From Thiohalophilus sp046483665 (GTDB taxonomy: Bacteria; Pseudomonadota; Gammaproteobacteria; UBA6429; Thiohalophilaceae): a stretch of 41,573 nucleotides of DNA. The stretch's first letter is position 1. Every line of letters begins with the position of its first letter. The DNA lies in contig NZ_JAWOCR010000029.1 of assembly GCF_046483665.1 (NCBI RefSeq), positions 1-41,573 of the forward strand, written 5' to 3'. The notes under the pieces were generated by a model. It was not told where the DNA came from and ran no database searches. It worked only from the letters and a program-made list of their open reading frames with translations. The position numbers and the translations under genes were made by a program. Positions 30,517 through 37,218 of this stretch are shown piece after piece.

Positions 30517-32401
30517 CCAGAGGGAGCTGCGCTGTGTCCAGGCATTGCGCCGGTTCGGGTAACCACCGACGCAGGATCTGCATGACGTCCTGTGCCGTGG
30601 CGCGATAGCCGGTGAGTTTGCCGCCGTAGAGACTCACCACCCTGGGCAGGGATGTCTCAATGAGGGTGTCGCGCGGGCGATCGAACAGGCTCGAGTCGCT
30701 GCGCGGCAGTACCCGCAGGCCGGCGAAGCTGTCGACCACCGTGGCGTCGCTGGCAGGAAAGTAATGACGGTAAATACGCTGCAAATAGTCGATTTCCGAG
30801 GCCAGCGGCGTCACGGCGGCGGGATCCCCGGTATAGGCCGTTTCGGTCGTCCCGATCAGGGTCCGGCCGTGCCAGGGCATAACAAACACGGCCCGCCCGT
30901 CCTGCGGCGATTCGACATAAAATACCCCCGAGGGAGCCGGATCGGCGACCACGATATGGGTCCCCTGAACCAGGTCGAATGCTTCTCGTCGTGGTGGCGG
31001 GCTTACCCCGTCCAGTATCTGATCCACCCACGGACCGGCCGCATTAATCAGCACCCGGGTGGTAATTTCCTGCATCTGTCCATCCTGTTGATAGCGAACA
31101 GTCACCTGATCGCTCTGCGCCTGTGCCGAAACAAAGCGCGCGGGACAATGCAGTTGCGCGCCCAATGACTGCGCCGAAGCCATCACCGCCCGGGTCAGGG
31201 CGGCATCGTCGGTCCGGGCATCCCAGTAGCGAAAGACGCTGTGCAGTGACTGCTGTTGCAAGCCATCGAGCTGAGGCCATCGGGCGCGGGACAAGCGTCG
31301 AAACCGTGCCTGACGATCCAGCCCGCCCAGCAGGGCATAGAGCGACAGGCCGGCCCGCAGCGTCCAGGGGCCCCGGGTACTGTAACGATAGACGGGAATA
31401 TAAAACGGCACCAGCTGCACCAGTTCGGGGGCGATGTCGAGCAGGATGCGTCGCTCCTGCAGGGATTTGCGTACCAGGGTGAACTGCCCCGATTCGAGAT
31501 AACGCAGTCCGCCGTGTATCAGTTTGCTGGAACGGCTGGAGGTGGCTGCCGCCAGATCGCTCTGCTCCAGCACCTGCGTGCGGTAACCGCAGGCCGCGGC
31601 CGCCTGGGCGACCCCCACGCCCTGGATCCCGCCACCGATAATCAGCACATCGCAATCCACTCTCTGGCCGTCTCCCAACCCCAGCGCCTGACGCATTTCG
31701 CCAATGGCAAAGGTCTCGACCAGATCCACCCCGCGCGCCAGCAATTGCCGGGCCTGCTGCGGATCCACACTTTCAAACACCGCCAGTCGAGCGTCCGTCC
31801 ATTGTAACGGACCCTGTTCAGGTAATGACTTGAGATTGCAGAACAGATAATCGCTGCGCAATTCAATCAGTACCGGCGCCTCACGTTCTGACCAGTTATC
31901 GATCACGGCACCGATGGGCAGCGTGGTGCTATCACGCACCTGCTTTAAGGCGTCCAGCTGGTAAGAGATTACACAACATTGCCCTGCCACAGGCTGCAAC
32001 ATCGGCAATACCGCCCCCAGAACAGGCTCAATACCCATCTGTTCGAATGCCACGCGTTTGAGCTCAATAAAAAAGCGTACTTCGGGCATTGTCGGGATGA
32101 GTGTCAGCAAATCGCTCAGGGCCGCCAACGGTGCCCGTGACAGCCGGGTTAAATCACTCCCGGCATAAACATCAAATGTCTGCAATTGCGCCCAGGTGTA
32201 ATCGTGAATCGCGCCGGGGCGATGACACAACCGCTGCAGATCGCGATCATGGAACAGGACCGGTACGCCATCGCGACTCAATTGCACATCTACTTCCACA
32301 TAGCGGGCCCCGCTCGCCACCGCGGCCCGAATACCGGCCAGACTGTTCTCGGGATAGTAACGGGGATATCCCCGGTGTGCGACCAGCTCGCCATGTAACA
32401 T
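30488..32401 (-). CDS. Fusion of glycerophosphodiester phosphodiesterase and glycerol-3-phosphate dehydrogenase
   Basis: A 637-aa two-domain protein. Residues 1-240 are GDPD: LVAHRGYPRYYPENS (His9, Arg10), VEVDVQ (Glu36, Asp38) and LFHDRDL (His51), all catalytic residues kept. It cleaves glycerophosphodiesters to sn-glycerol-3-phosphate. After a short linker (GLGDGQRVD) residues 250-637 are GlpD: DVLIIGGGIQGVGVAQ for FAD, then SSRSSKLIHGGLRYLE and SLYGGKLTGYRATAQD, oxidising G3P to DHAP. About 390 aa is shorter than E. coli GlpD (501), lacking most of its C-terminal cap. ATG 32401 follows AGGAACTGT. The last codons (RVTSDE) are written by the heptamer repeat. A DUF2835 gene lies 43 bp upstream on the same strand. 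Confidence 0.92.
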   Translation of the reverse strand: MLHGELVAHRGYPRYYPENSLAGIRAAVASGARYVEVDVQLSRDGVPVLFHDRDLQRLCHRPGAIHDYTWAQLQTFDVYAGSDLTRLSRAPLAALSDLLTLIPTMPEVRFFIELKRVAFEQMGIEPVLGAVLPMLQPVAGQCCVISYQLDALKQVRDSTTLPIGAVIDNWSEREAPVLIELRSDYLFCNLKSLPEQGPLQWTDARLAVFESVDPQQARQLLARGVDLVETFAIGEMRQALGLGDGQRVDCDVLIIGGGIQGVGVAQAAAACGYRTQVLEQSDLAAATSSRSSKLIHGGLRYLESGQFTLVRKSLQERRILLDIAPELVQLVPFYIPVYRYSTRGPWTLRAGLSLYALLGGLDRQARFRRLSRARWPQLDGLQQQSLHSVFRYWDARTDDAALTRAVMASAQSLGAQLHCPARFVSAQAQSDQVTVRYQQDGQMQEITTRVLINAAGPWVDQILDGVSPPPRREAFDLVQGTHIVVADPAPSGVFYVESPQDGRAVFVMPWHGRTLIGTTETAYTGDPAAVTPLASEIDYLQRIYRHYFPASDATVVDSFAGLRVLPRSDSSLFDRPRDTLIETSLPRVVSLYGGKLTGYRATAQDVMQILRRWLPEPAQCLDTAQLPLEQVRVTSDE

Positions 32402-32444
32402 CACAGTTCCTGTTCGATTGTGGTTCGACCTGCCTGGCATGCCA

Positions 32445-32666
32445 TCAAGTCAGCCGATCCAGTGCGATCAAGCGGTTGCTGGCATCAAGTCGCAAGACGA
32501 ATCGCCCGTAAACGCCATCGTGGCCAATATAGGGCAACAGGGCCCGGGCAGGAAAGCGCACCTGTCGCCCATCATCACTTCGTACCTGCACATAACGCAC
32601 CTGCCCGGCATAGTACTTTTCGCATTGGCCGGTGCTGAGATCGAGAGAGAAAGTTATCCGTTGCAT
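32445..32666 (-). CDS. DUF2835 family protein
   Basis: A 73-aa protein, MQRITFSLDLSTGQCEKYY, then GQVRYVQVRSDDGRQVRFPA and GHDGVYGRFVLRLD. The succession YYxGxxxxVxVxSxDGRxVxFPAxxLLPY then DGVxGRF is the DUF2835 pattern, a small beta-rich family of unknown function mostly in gammaproteobacteria. ATG 32666 is three codons inside a GTG at 32675; neither has a strong site. It precedes the GDPD-GlpD gene by 43 bp and is divergent from the RRM gene. Confidence 0.87.
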   Translation of the reverse strand: MQRITFSLDLSTGQCEKYYAGQVRYVQVRSDDGRQVRFPARALLPYIGHDGVYGRFVLRLDASNRLIALDRLT

Positions 32667-32863
32667 GTTTAGCACTTACTATATCCCACGACAGCAAGCA
32701 TAGCCTGAAATCCCTGTATCTGTCCCGCCGACCGAGACGCGCGCGGTTCAAAAGTGTAAAATGGCCGCCTGTTTCCCGAGAAACAGGTTCGTACTCCGCC
32801 AGCCCCATGCCTCTGCAGTGGCGGAATCCTGTTAACACAATCTGAAGCCTGTGATGGAGTGCC

Positions 32864-33328
32864 ATGAAGTTTGAATTCCCTACTCTCAATACTGTAATCC
32901 AAATTGCTATCGTCAGCGTCATCCTGTCCGTTGTCGCCTATTTCCTCTTTCCGGTATTTGCGCTGGAACAGGTCACCGGACAACACCTGTTCACCTACGG
33001 CATTCTGGCCGGGGCTCTGCTTGGCGCCTTGCTCAGCCATGTCCGGATTTATCTGGCCACCAGTACCGAGGTGGAATCCATTTTTGTGGGCAATCTGGCC
33101 TTTAAAGCCTCACCCAATGCGTTGCGCAAGCTGTTTGAAGATTATGGCGAGGTTAATGCCGTGCGACTGATGACCGATCGCGCCACAAAACGGCCACGCG
33201 GTTTCGGCTTTGTCGAAATGAAACGCAAGGATGCCCGCAACGCCATCAAGGCACTTAACGGCACCGAGTTCTACGGACGCGAACTGAAAGTCAACGTGGC
33301 CAACGAACGCAAAAGCGACAACGAATAA
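32864..33328 (+). CDS. Membrane-anchored RRM RNA-binding protein
   Basis: A 154-aa protein with two transmembrane helices (VIQIAIVSVILSVVAYFLF about 11-29 and LFTYGILAGALLGALLSHV about 42-60) followed by one complete RNA recognition motif. RNP2 is IFVGNLAF (73-80), RNP1 is RGFGFVEM (112-119), with the aromatic residues kept, and the RRM ends ELKVNVANERKS. It should hold an RNA-binding domain at the inner face of the cytoplasmic membrane. RRMs in bacteria are usually soluble cyanobacterial or cold-response proteins. GGAG precedes the ATG and a strong terminator follows, so it is a single-gene unit. Confidence 0.9.
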   Translation: MKFEFPTLNTVIQIAIVSVILSVVAYFLFPVFALEQVTGQHLFTYGILAGALLGALLSHVRIYLATSTEVESIFVGNLAFKASPNALRKLFEDYGEVNAVRLMTDRATKRPRGFGFVEMKRKDARNAIKALNGTEFYGRELKVNVANERKSDNE

Positions 33329-33344
33329 GCTGTCGCCGATCAAC

Positions 33345-33379
33345 AAAAAAAGGGGAACCCATGGGTTCCCCTTTTTTTT
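33345..33379. terminator. Strong bidirectional intrinsic terminator
   Basis: AAAAAAAGGGGAACCC and GGGTTCCCCTTTTTTTT around a 2-base centre form a long palindrome 17 bp after the RRM gene stop, with T-runs on both strands. Confidence 0.9.
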
Positions 33380-33412
33380 GTCAGGAGCGTTAACACGAAG
33401 AGTGAAGAATAA

Positions 33413-33489
33413 TGTTGAATTCTGAATGATGAATTTTGAATTAATCATGCACCATAATTCAAAATTCAGAACTCAACATTCAAAATTAT
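33413..33489. repeat. AT-rich inverted heptamer repeat
   Basis: Left arm 33413-33442 and right arm 33455-33477 are inverted copies; the left arm is the right arm plus exactly one 7-bp unit (gatgaat) and one substitution. A further attcaaaatta follows at 33479. The same sequence type recurs at 35396-35430. Sits between the RRM and FKBP genes, which converge. Confidence 0.8.
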
Positions 33490-33501
33490 CTCTTTACATC
33501 C

Positions 33502-33858
33502 CTAGCCACGAACCTGTAACAGTTCGACTTCGAAGATCAGCGCCGCATCGGGCGGGATAACGTCACCGGCGCCATTACTGCCATAGGCCAGCTCGGGAGG
33601 AATGATCAGGGTCCGCAGACCACCGGTTTTCATGCCAATCAGGCCCTCTTCCCAGCCCTTGACCACCACGCCGGCACCCAGCGGGATGGTGAACGGTTCG
33701 CGCTCGTAGGAACTGTCGAATTCCTGTCCCTTGTTGTCCTCGGCATCCTCATCATATAACCAGCCACGATAGTGAACGACAACAAGCTTGCCTTTGACGG
33801 CCTCCTCACCTTCGCCGGTTTTTTGATCAATCACTTGCAGTTCCTGTGGTAAAGCCAT
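33502..33858 (-). CDS. FKBP-type peptidyl-prolyl isomerase
   Basis: A 118-aa cytosolic single-domain FKBP without signal peptide or IF domain insertion. Conserved: VVVHYRGWLYD, EFDSSYEREPFTIPLGAG, VVKGWEEGLIGMKTGGLRTL, IIPPELAYGSNG and a final IFEVELLQV. The aromatic pocket residues are present, so prolyl isomerase activity is expected. AGGAGTACCGT precedes the ATG. It lies 25 bp downstream of the second four-cysteine gene on the same strand, so the two are probably cotranscribed and the FKBP may help fold or assemble that protein. Confidence 0.94.
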   Translation of the reverse strand: MALPQELQVIDQKTGEGEEAVKGKLVVVHYRGWLYDEDAEDNKGQEFDSSYEREPFTIPLGAGVVVKGWEEGLIGMKTGGLRTLIIPPELAYGSNGAGDVIPPDAALIFEVELLQVRG

Positions 33859-33883
33859 ACGGTACTCCTGAAATTTATTGCCA

Positions 33884-34294
33884 TTAACGGCGGTGCTGTC
33901 GTCGTTTGAGTTGATAGGCGGTTATGGTGTCAACTAAACCGCTATAGGGCAAGCTGTCTATCCCCCCGTATTGTTCGGCGACCTGATTTAGCAGGTGATC
34001 AATATCCACATGTTCTGCGGGTTCGATACCCGACTGATGCTGCAAGCCACTCAAACCGCCAAACTGGATTTTCTGGATCACGCTATGCGGCATACTGGTC
34101 AGATCATCGTCTACCCCAAAGACCGGAAGAGTCACCTGTTTGAGCCGTTCAAATACCGACTCGCAGCGGGAACAGGCCGTCGCATCACAACAGGCAACCT
34201 CGGCTCCGCCTCGGCGTACGACCTGTTGGCCAAAGTGACATACATATTGCTCGGCGATCAGCGGACTGCTGAAAGCACATCGATTATCGGACAT
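33884..34294 (-). CDS. Four-cysteine protein, paralogue 2
   Basis: A 136-aa protein from an ATG with AAGGAGGTGGAGACG upstream, one of the best ribosome sites in the window. Cys6, Cys19, Cys35 and Cys44 repeat the C-x12-C-x15-C-x8-C spacing of the protein at 9403-9861; Cys36 and Cys41 are extra. Context: NRCAFS, YVCHFG, VACCDATACSRC. C-terminal half: KIQFGGLSGLQHQ, then QYGGIDSLPYSGLVDTI and tail KRRQHRR. The longer reading to 34426 is rejected because it crosses the strong site. Metal or cluster binding is likely but not shown. Divergent from a CarS-like gene, upstream of FKBP. Confidence 0.83.
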   Translation of the reverse strand: MSDNRCAFSSPLIAEQYVCHFGQQVVRRGGAEVACCDATACSRCESVFERLKQVTLPVFGVDDDLTSMPHSVIQKIQFGGLSGLQHQSGIEPAEHVDIDHLLNQVAEQYGGIDSLPYSGLVDTITAYQLKRRQHRR

Positions 34295-34442
34295 CGTCTC
34301 CACCTCCTTGACTCTCTCGCGGACTGGCGCAGAGCACTGGCTATATACACGGCAATCTGTACTGTTCCTGGCCAGTGAAACGGTTTTTTGTAATGAGCCG
34401 CCCGCGGTGGCGGGCCAGCAACACACACTTTACCATTATGAC

Positions 34443-34925
34443 ATGACCATCCTGTTTTGCCTGTTCCTGTTGCTGGTGGCCAATGGGGCGCCCATCCTGG
34501 CCCGCCTGTTGCCGGGGGTACGTCACTGGAACCGGCCGCTGGACGGCGGCTACCGGTTATCCGATGGCGAACCCCTGTTCGGGGCGCATAAAACCTGGCG
34601 TGGTGTTGTTGCGGCGATAATACTCACCGGCGCAGCCGCCGGTTTAGCGGGCTATCCCCTGTGGCTGGGGGCGTTATTCGGCGGCCTGAGCATGCTCGGT
34701 GACCTGCTTGCCAGTTTTATCAAACGTCGCCTGCGATGGCGCAGCGGTGCGCCCGCCCCGATCCTGGATCAATTACCGGAGGCTTTGCTTCCGCTGCTGT
34801 TCCTCGCCGGACCGCTCGAGCTTGGCGGGTTATCGATCCCGTTAATCGCAGTTCTTTTTACCGTGCTGGACGGGATACTGTCTCGCCTGCTTTATCACTG
34901 GCGTGTGCGTCGTCATCCCTGGTAA
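34443..34925 (+). CDS. CarS-like / CDP-archaeol synthase family (DUF46) membrane protein
   Basis: A 160-aa inner-membrane protein with four or five helices. The signature LFGAHKTWRGVVAAI (Lys50, Thr51, Arg53) and FGGLSMLGDLLASFIKRRL with the Asp and Lys-Arg, then DQLPEALLPLLF, match the CDP-archaeol synthase/CdsA-like family. In Archaea CarS transfers CMP to digeranylgeranylglyceryl phosphate; bacterial members are of unclear role and may act on phosphatidic acid-like lipids. ATG 34443 starts at the first helix; the upstream frame to 34308 is non-coding in look. A thioredoxin gene follows with its own promoter. Confidence 0.85.
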   Translation: MTILFCLFLLLVANGAPILARLLPGVRHWNRPLDGGYRLSDGEPLFGAHKTWRGVVAAIILTGAAAGLAGYPLWLGALFGGLSMLGDLLASFIKRRLRWRSGAPAPILDQLPEALLPLLFLAGPLELGGLSIPLIAVLFTVLDGILSRLLYHWRVRRHPW

Positions 34926-34930
34926 GGCGG

Positions 34931-34959
34931 GTGACGCCGCCACCGCCCTGGCCTATAAT
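34931..34959 (+). promoter_or_regulatory. Promoter of the CPPC thioredoxin gene
   Basis: GTGACG (34931-34936), 17-bp spacer, TATAAT (34954-34959); start of transcription about 29 bases before the ATG at 34995. Confidence 0.6.
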
Positions 34960-34994
34960 CCCTGCTCTTTGACTGGCATAACGACCCCGCAATA

Positions 34995-35348
34995 ATGAAT
35001 GACACTCAGACTGCCATTTTCGACGTTGATCTGGAGCAATTCGATCATAAAGTGCTGGCGGCTTCGCATGAGCGGCCGGTACTGGTCGATCTGTGGGCCG
35101 AATGGTGCCCGCCCTGTATCAGCATCGCACCACTATTAAAACAGGTCATCGACGACTATGCGGGGCGGATTCTTCTGGCCAAAGTCGAAGTCGACGAAGG
35201 AGAAAATATGAAACTGGCCGGCCGTTATCAGGTCCGCGGCTTCCCCACCATCATCCTGTTTCGTAACGGCGAAGAACAGGCCCGCTTCAGCGGCGCCCGG
35301 ACCGTCGGCTATATCTGCGACTTCATCGAACAACATGCCGGGTTTTGA
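34995..35348 (+). CDS. Thioredoxin-family protein with a CPPC active site
   Basis: A 117-aa cytosolic thioredoxin fold: VLVDLWAEWCPPC (Cys38, Cys41), then APLLKQVIDDYAGRILLAKV, VDEGENMKLAGRYQVRGFPT with the cis-Pro, and ILFRNGEEQARFSGART. The CxxC dipeptide is Pro-Pro rather than the Gly-Pro of thioredoxin 1; this changes redox potential and hints at a non-housekeeping role. The N-terminus resembles thioredoxin-2 and CnoX-type proteins but there is no TPR extension. A TATAAT promoter precedes it. Followed by the largest repeat cluster of the window. Confidence 0.92.
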   Translation: MNDTQTAIFDVDLEQFDHKVLAASHERPVLVDLWAEWCPPCISIAPLLKQVIDDYAGRILLAKVEVDEGENMKLAGRYQVRGFPTIILFRNGEEQARFSGARTVGYICDFIEQHAGF

Positions 35349-35356
35349 AGCCCAGG

Positions 35357-35452
35357 GCTGAGTGCTGAGTGCTGAGTGCTGAGTCGCAGTTCAGCACAAT
35401 TCAAAACTCATCATTCAAAATTCAAAATTATTTTCAGCCTCTGCGTTGCGAT
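35357..35452. repeat. Composite repeat cluster: heptamer gctgagt x4, AT-rich heptamers and a GC-rich fragment
   Basis: Four perfect copies of gctgagt (35357-35384), an inverted tcagcac (35391-35397), an AT-rich stretch with attcaaa units (35398-35430) like that at 33455-33489, then cctctgcgttgcg (35438-35450) of the GC-rich family. All three repeat types of the window thus meet between two convergent genes. Confidence 0.85.
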
Positions 35453-35485
35453 ATTTTCTCTGCCAGGTTAACGGGATACCAAAGA

Positions 35486-35908
35486 TCAGCGTTTCTTTTT
35501 TGAGGTTTTTTTCTTTGCCTGTTTTTTCTTTTTGCCGGTGTAGAACACGCCCGGAATCCAGGTTTTATAGAGCTGGGCAGTTTCCTTGGTGTCCTCGCGG
35601 GCTTCGTCCACGAACTTGAACAGGTTGATGCCGATCCGTATCACGTCGCCGTGACGCAACTTGTGCAGTGTCACGGGGTGATCGTTAACGTAGGTGCGGT
35701 TGGTGGACTCCAGATCCTGGATCATAAACTCGATCCGCCCGCTTTCATCCGGCGTCGCCATGACTTCGATGACGGCATGCTGCTTGCTAACCAGCTCATC
35801 TTCCAGGCTGATGTCATTCTCGCTGTTGCGACCAATGGTGATCCGCTGTTTGTCGATCGGCAGTTTAATGCCGGCACTGTCATCGGTTTTCTGCACTAAA
35901 AGCGCCAT
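35486..35908 (-). CDS. FHA domain protein with a basic tail
   Basis: A 140-aa cytosolic phosphothreonine-binding protein. FHA core residues: ITIGRNSENDISLEDELVSK with Gly26-Arg27, Ser41 and His44 (SKQHAVIE), then DLESTNRTYVNDHPV (Asn70, with R-T in place of the usual G-T). The last 30 residues are Lys-rich (TGKKKKQAKKKTSKKKR) and could bind nucleic acid or membrane. CGGAG precedes ATG 35908; the reading to 36190 is another frame of the neighbouring gene. No Ser/Thr kinase is in the window. Probable operon with the membrane-protein gene 11 bp upstream. Confidence 0.9.
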   Translation of the reverse strand: MALLVQKTDDSAGIKLPIDKQRITIGRNSENDISLEDELVSKQHAVIEVMATPDESGRIEFMIQDLESTNRTYVNDHPVTLHKLRHGDVIRIGINLFKFVDEAREDTKETAQLYKTWIPGVFYTGKKKKQAKKKTSKKKR

Positions 35909-35919
35909 GTTCGGCTCCG

Positions 35920-36240
35920 TTAACTCAACAGGGCAATAAAATAGGGCAGCCAGGCCAGCAATACCAATACACCCGCGGTCAGCACGGTATTGCGTAACCG
36001 ACCATAGCGTGCGTACTCCTCGCCGGTACTTTGACTGCGCAGCATGGTGGTCATCAGGGCATCCAGCATCAACAACATAAACATCAAGGGCGCCAGCACC
36101 GGGATCAGCAGGGTCGGCACCACTTCCCAGCCATGATATACCGGTGAGGTGCCGGGTTCCGGCTGCAGTATAACCGTCAACAACGCACACAGAATCAACA
36201 CCACACGCAGCGGTTTGAGTTCTATCAGTAACTGCTTCAT
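35920..36240 (-). CDS. Small membrane protein upstream of the FHA gene
   Basis: A 106-aa protein with three hydrophobic segments: VVLILCALLTVIL (about 13-26), LLIPVLAPLMFMLLMLDALM (about 44-64) and NTVLTAGVLVLLAWLPYFIA (about 84-104). A periplasmic-type loop (QPEPGTSPVYHGWEV) follows the first and a charged loop (RSQSTGEEYARYGRLR) the second. ATG 36240 follows a TTG and has AAGGG upstream. The FHA gene begins 11 bp downstream, so the two likely share a transcript and may form a membrane-bound signalling pair. Family unknown to me. Confidence 0.78.
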   Translation of the reverse strand: MKQLLIELKPLRVVLILCALLTVILQPEPGTSPVYHGWEVVPTLLIPVLAPLMFMLLMLDALMTTMLRSQSTGEEYARYGRLRNTVLTAGVLVLLAWLPYFIALLS

Positions 36241-36333
36241 CAAGAGGCCCTTATCCTGTTTGGAGATGGTTGATAGTTATCCGAAAGTCCTGTGTATGCC
36301 GTTTGCTTTCGATTATACAAGTTTACCACCGTT

Positions 36334-36729
36334 TTAGTGAAAACCATGTTGGCCCGCAGCGGGATCGAAGTCCACACGCACCTGGTTTTCGTGTAGCCGG
36401 TCGAAGACCAGATCGATACTGAAACTGTCGCCCTTGAGATCGGCGCGTATCTGTTTTAACTCCGGCAATCGTTCCGCCAGATAGGAACAGGTGGCGGCAA
36501 TACGCGGCTCATTATCAGTTTGAATCGACTCCAGTAGTGCGTTGGCCACGTACTTGGCACGCTGGGTCTGATCCGGTTGCTTGACGTACTCTCCGGACAG
36601 TTCAATTCCCTGATCCATCTCCTGGTCCATTTTGTCCAGATACTGATTCTGCAGCTCACTGAGGGCCTTGTTGCGATCATATTCAATCGTTTCCTGGCCA
36701 TTGACCAGAACAGCAACTTTTTCACTCAT
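36334..36729 (-). CDS. Conserved hypothetical protein
   Basis: A 131-aa acidic helical protein, MSEKVAVLVNGQETIEYDRN, then KALSELQNQYLDKMDQEMDQ and AKYVANALLESIQTDNEP, ending with a beta-like stretch (SIDLVFDRLHENQVRVDFD). AGGAGTGG lies close before the ATG. It stands alone, 93 bp upstream of the membrane-protein/FHA pair on the same strand. A Fur-box-like site lies about 125 bp upstream but its link to this gene is unclear. No Cys-based motif; one Cys only (AATCSYL). Function unknown. Confidence 0.78.
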   Translation of the reverse strand: MSEKVAVLVNGQETIEYDRNKALSELQNQYLDKMDQEMDQGIELSGEYVKQPDQTQRAKYVANALLESIQTDNEPRIAATCSYLAERLPELKQIRADLKGDSFSIDLVFDRLHENQVRVDFDPAAGQHGFH

Positions 36730-37218
36730 ATTCCACTCCTGCTAATGACAGACGGCTATCTTAGCAGAGAGGCGGAATCGACCACGAATCGGGCAGCCCC
36801 TTCTACCCTCTCCAAAGTCAACAACCCTGAAAATCAGCTTCTTATTTTTTTGCGAATAAGAATCATTATTATATTATATTTTTCTAATGCACGGCTCTCA
36901 CCCGACACGGCTAGCAACCCGTTCGCCGAAAGTTCTCCCTTACTGTGTACCCAACTCCAGACGTTCGACTATTCCCCTGGTCACACCGCCACCAAACAGA
37001 GCAGAGGAAACTGAAAATAGCATAAATCTGCAGATCCCCCGCATCACCGGAAGACACAAGAGTGTGAGCAGGGAGATCACTACTACGATCACAATCAACG
37101 ATTTGAACCATCAGACTGCAGTTGTCGTGCAACAGACCAGGTTTCAGACTACGAAAAGAGCCAGACTTTTCCCTGAACTTCAGGGATGGTCAATCAGATC
37201 ACAACCTGAGCGAAAGGT
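36730..37218. other. 489-bp gap with a Fur-box-like site and no convincing gene
   Basis: Between the divergently placed ends of the 36334 and 37219 genes. It contains an AT-rich stretch (36840-36885) with a Fur-box-like sequence, a plus-strand promoter-like TTGCGA-16-TATTAT, and a small hairpin CCCTGAAcTTCAGGG at 37171-37185. The two frames that cross it (plus 36887-37222, minus 36911-37132) have unlikely composition and no ribosome sites. Confidence 0.6.
36853..36872. promoter_or_regulatory. Fur-box-like operator
   Basis: cgaataagaatcattattat closely resembles the Fur consensus (GATAATGATAATCATTATC; central AATCATTAT exact). It overlaps a plus-strand promoter-like TTGCGA (36850-36855) with TATTAT (36872-36877), and a TATAAT on the minus strand (36878-36873). 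Confidence 0.6.

Noticed and set aside
35357..35384. Four direct gctgagt repeats as a possible CRISPR array
   Set aside because: Units are 7 bp with no spacers and no cas genes; a simple tandem repeat.
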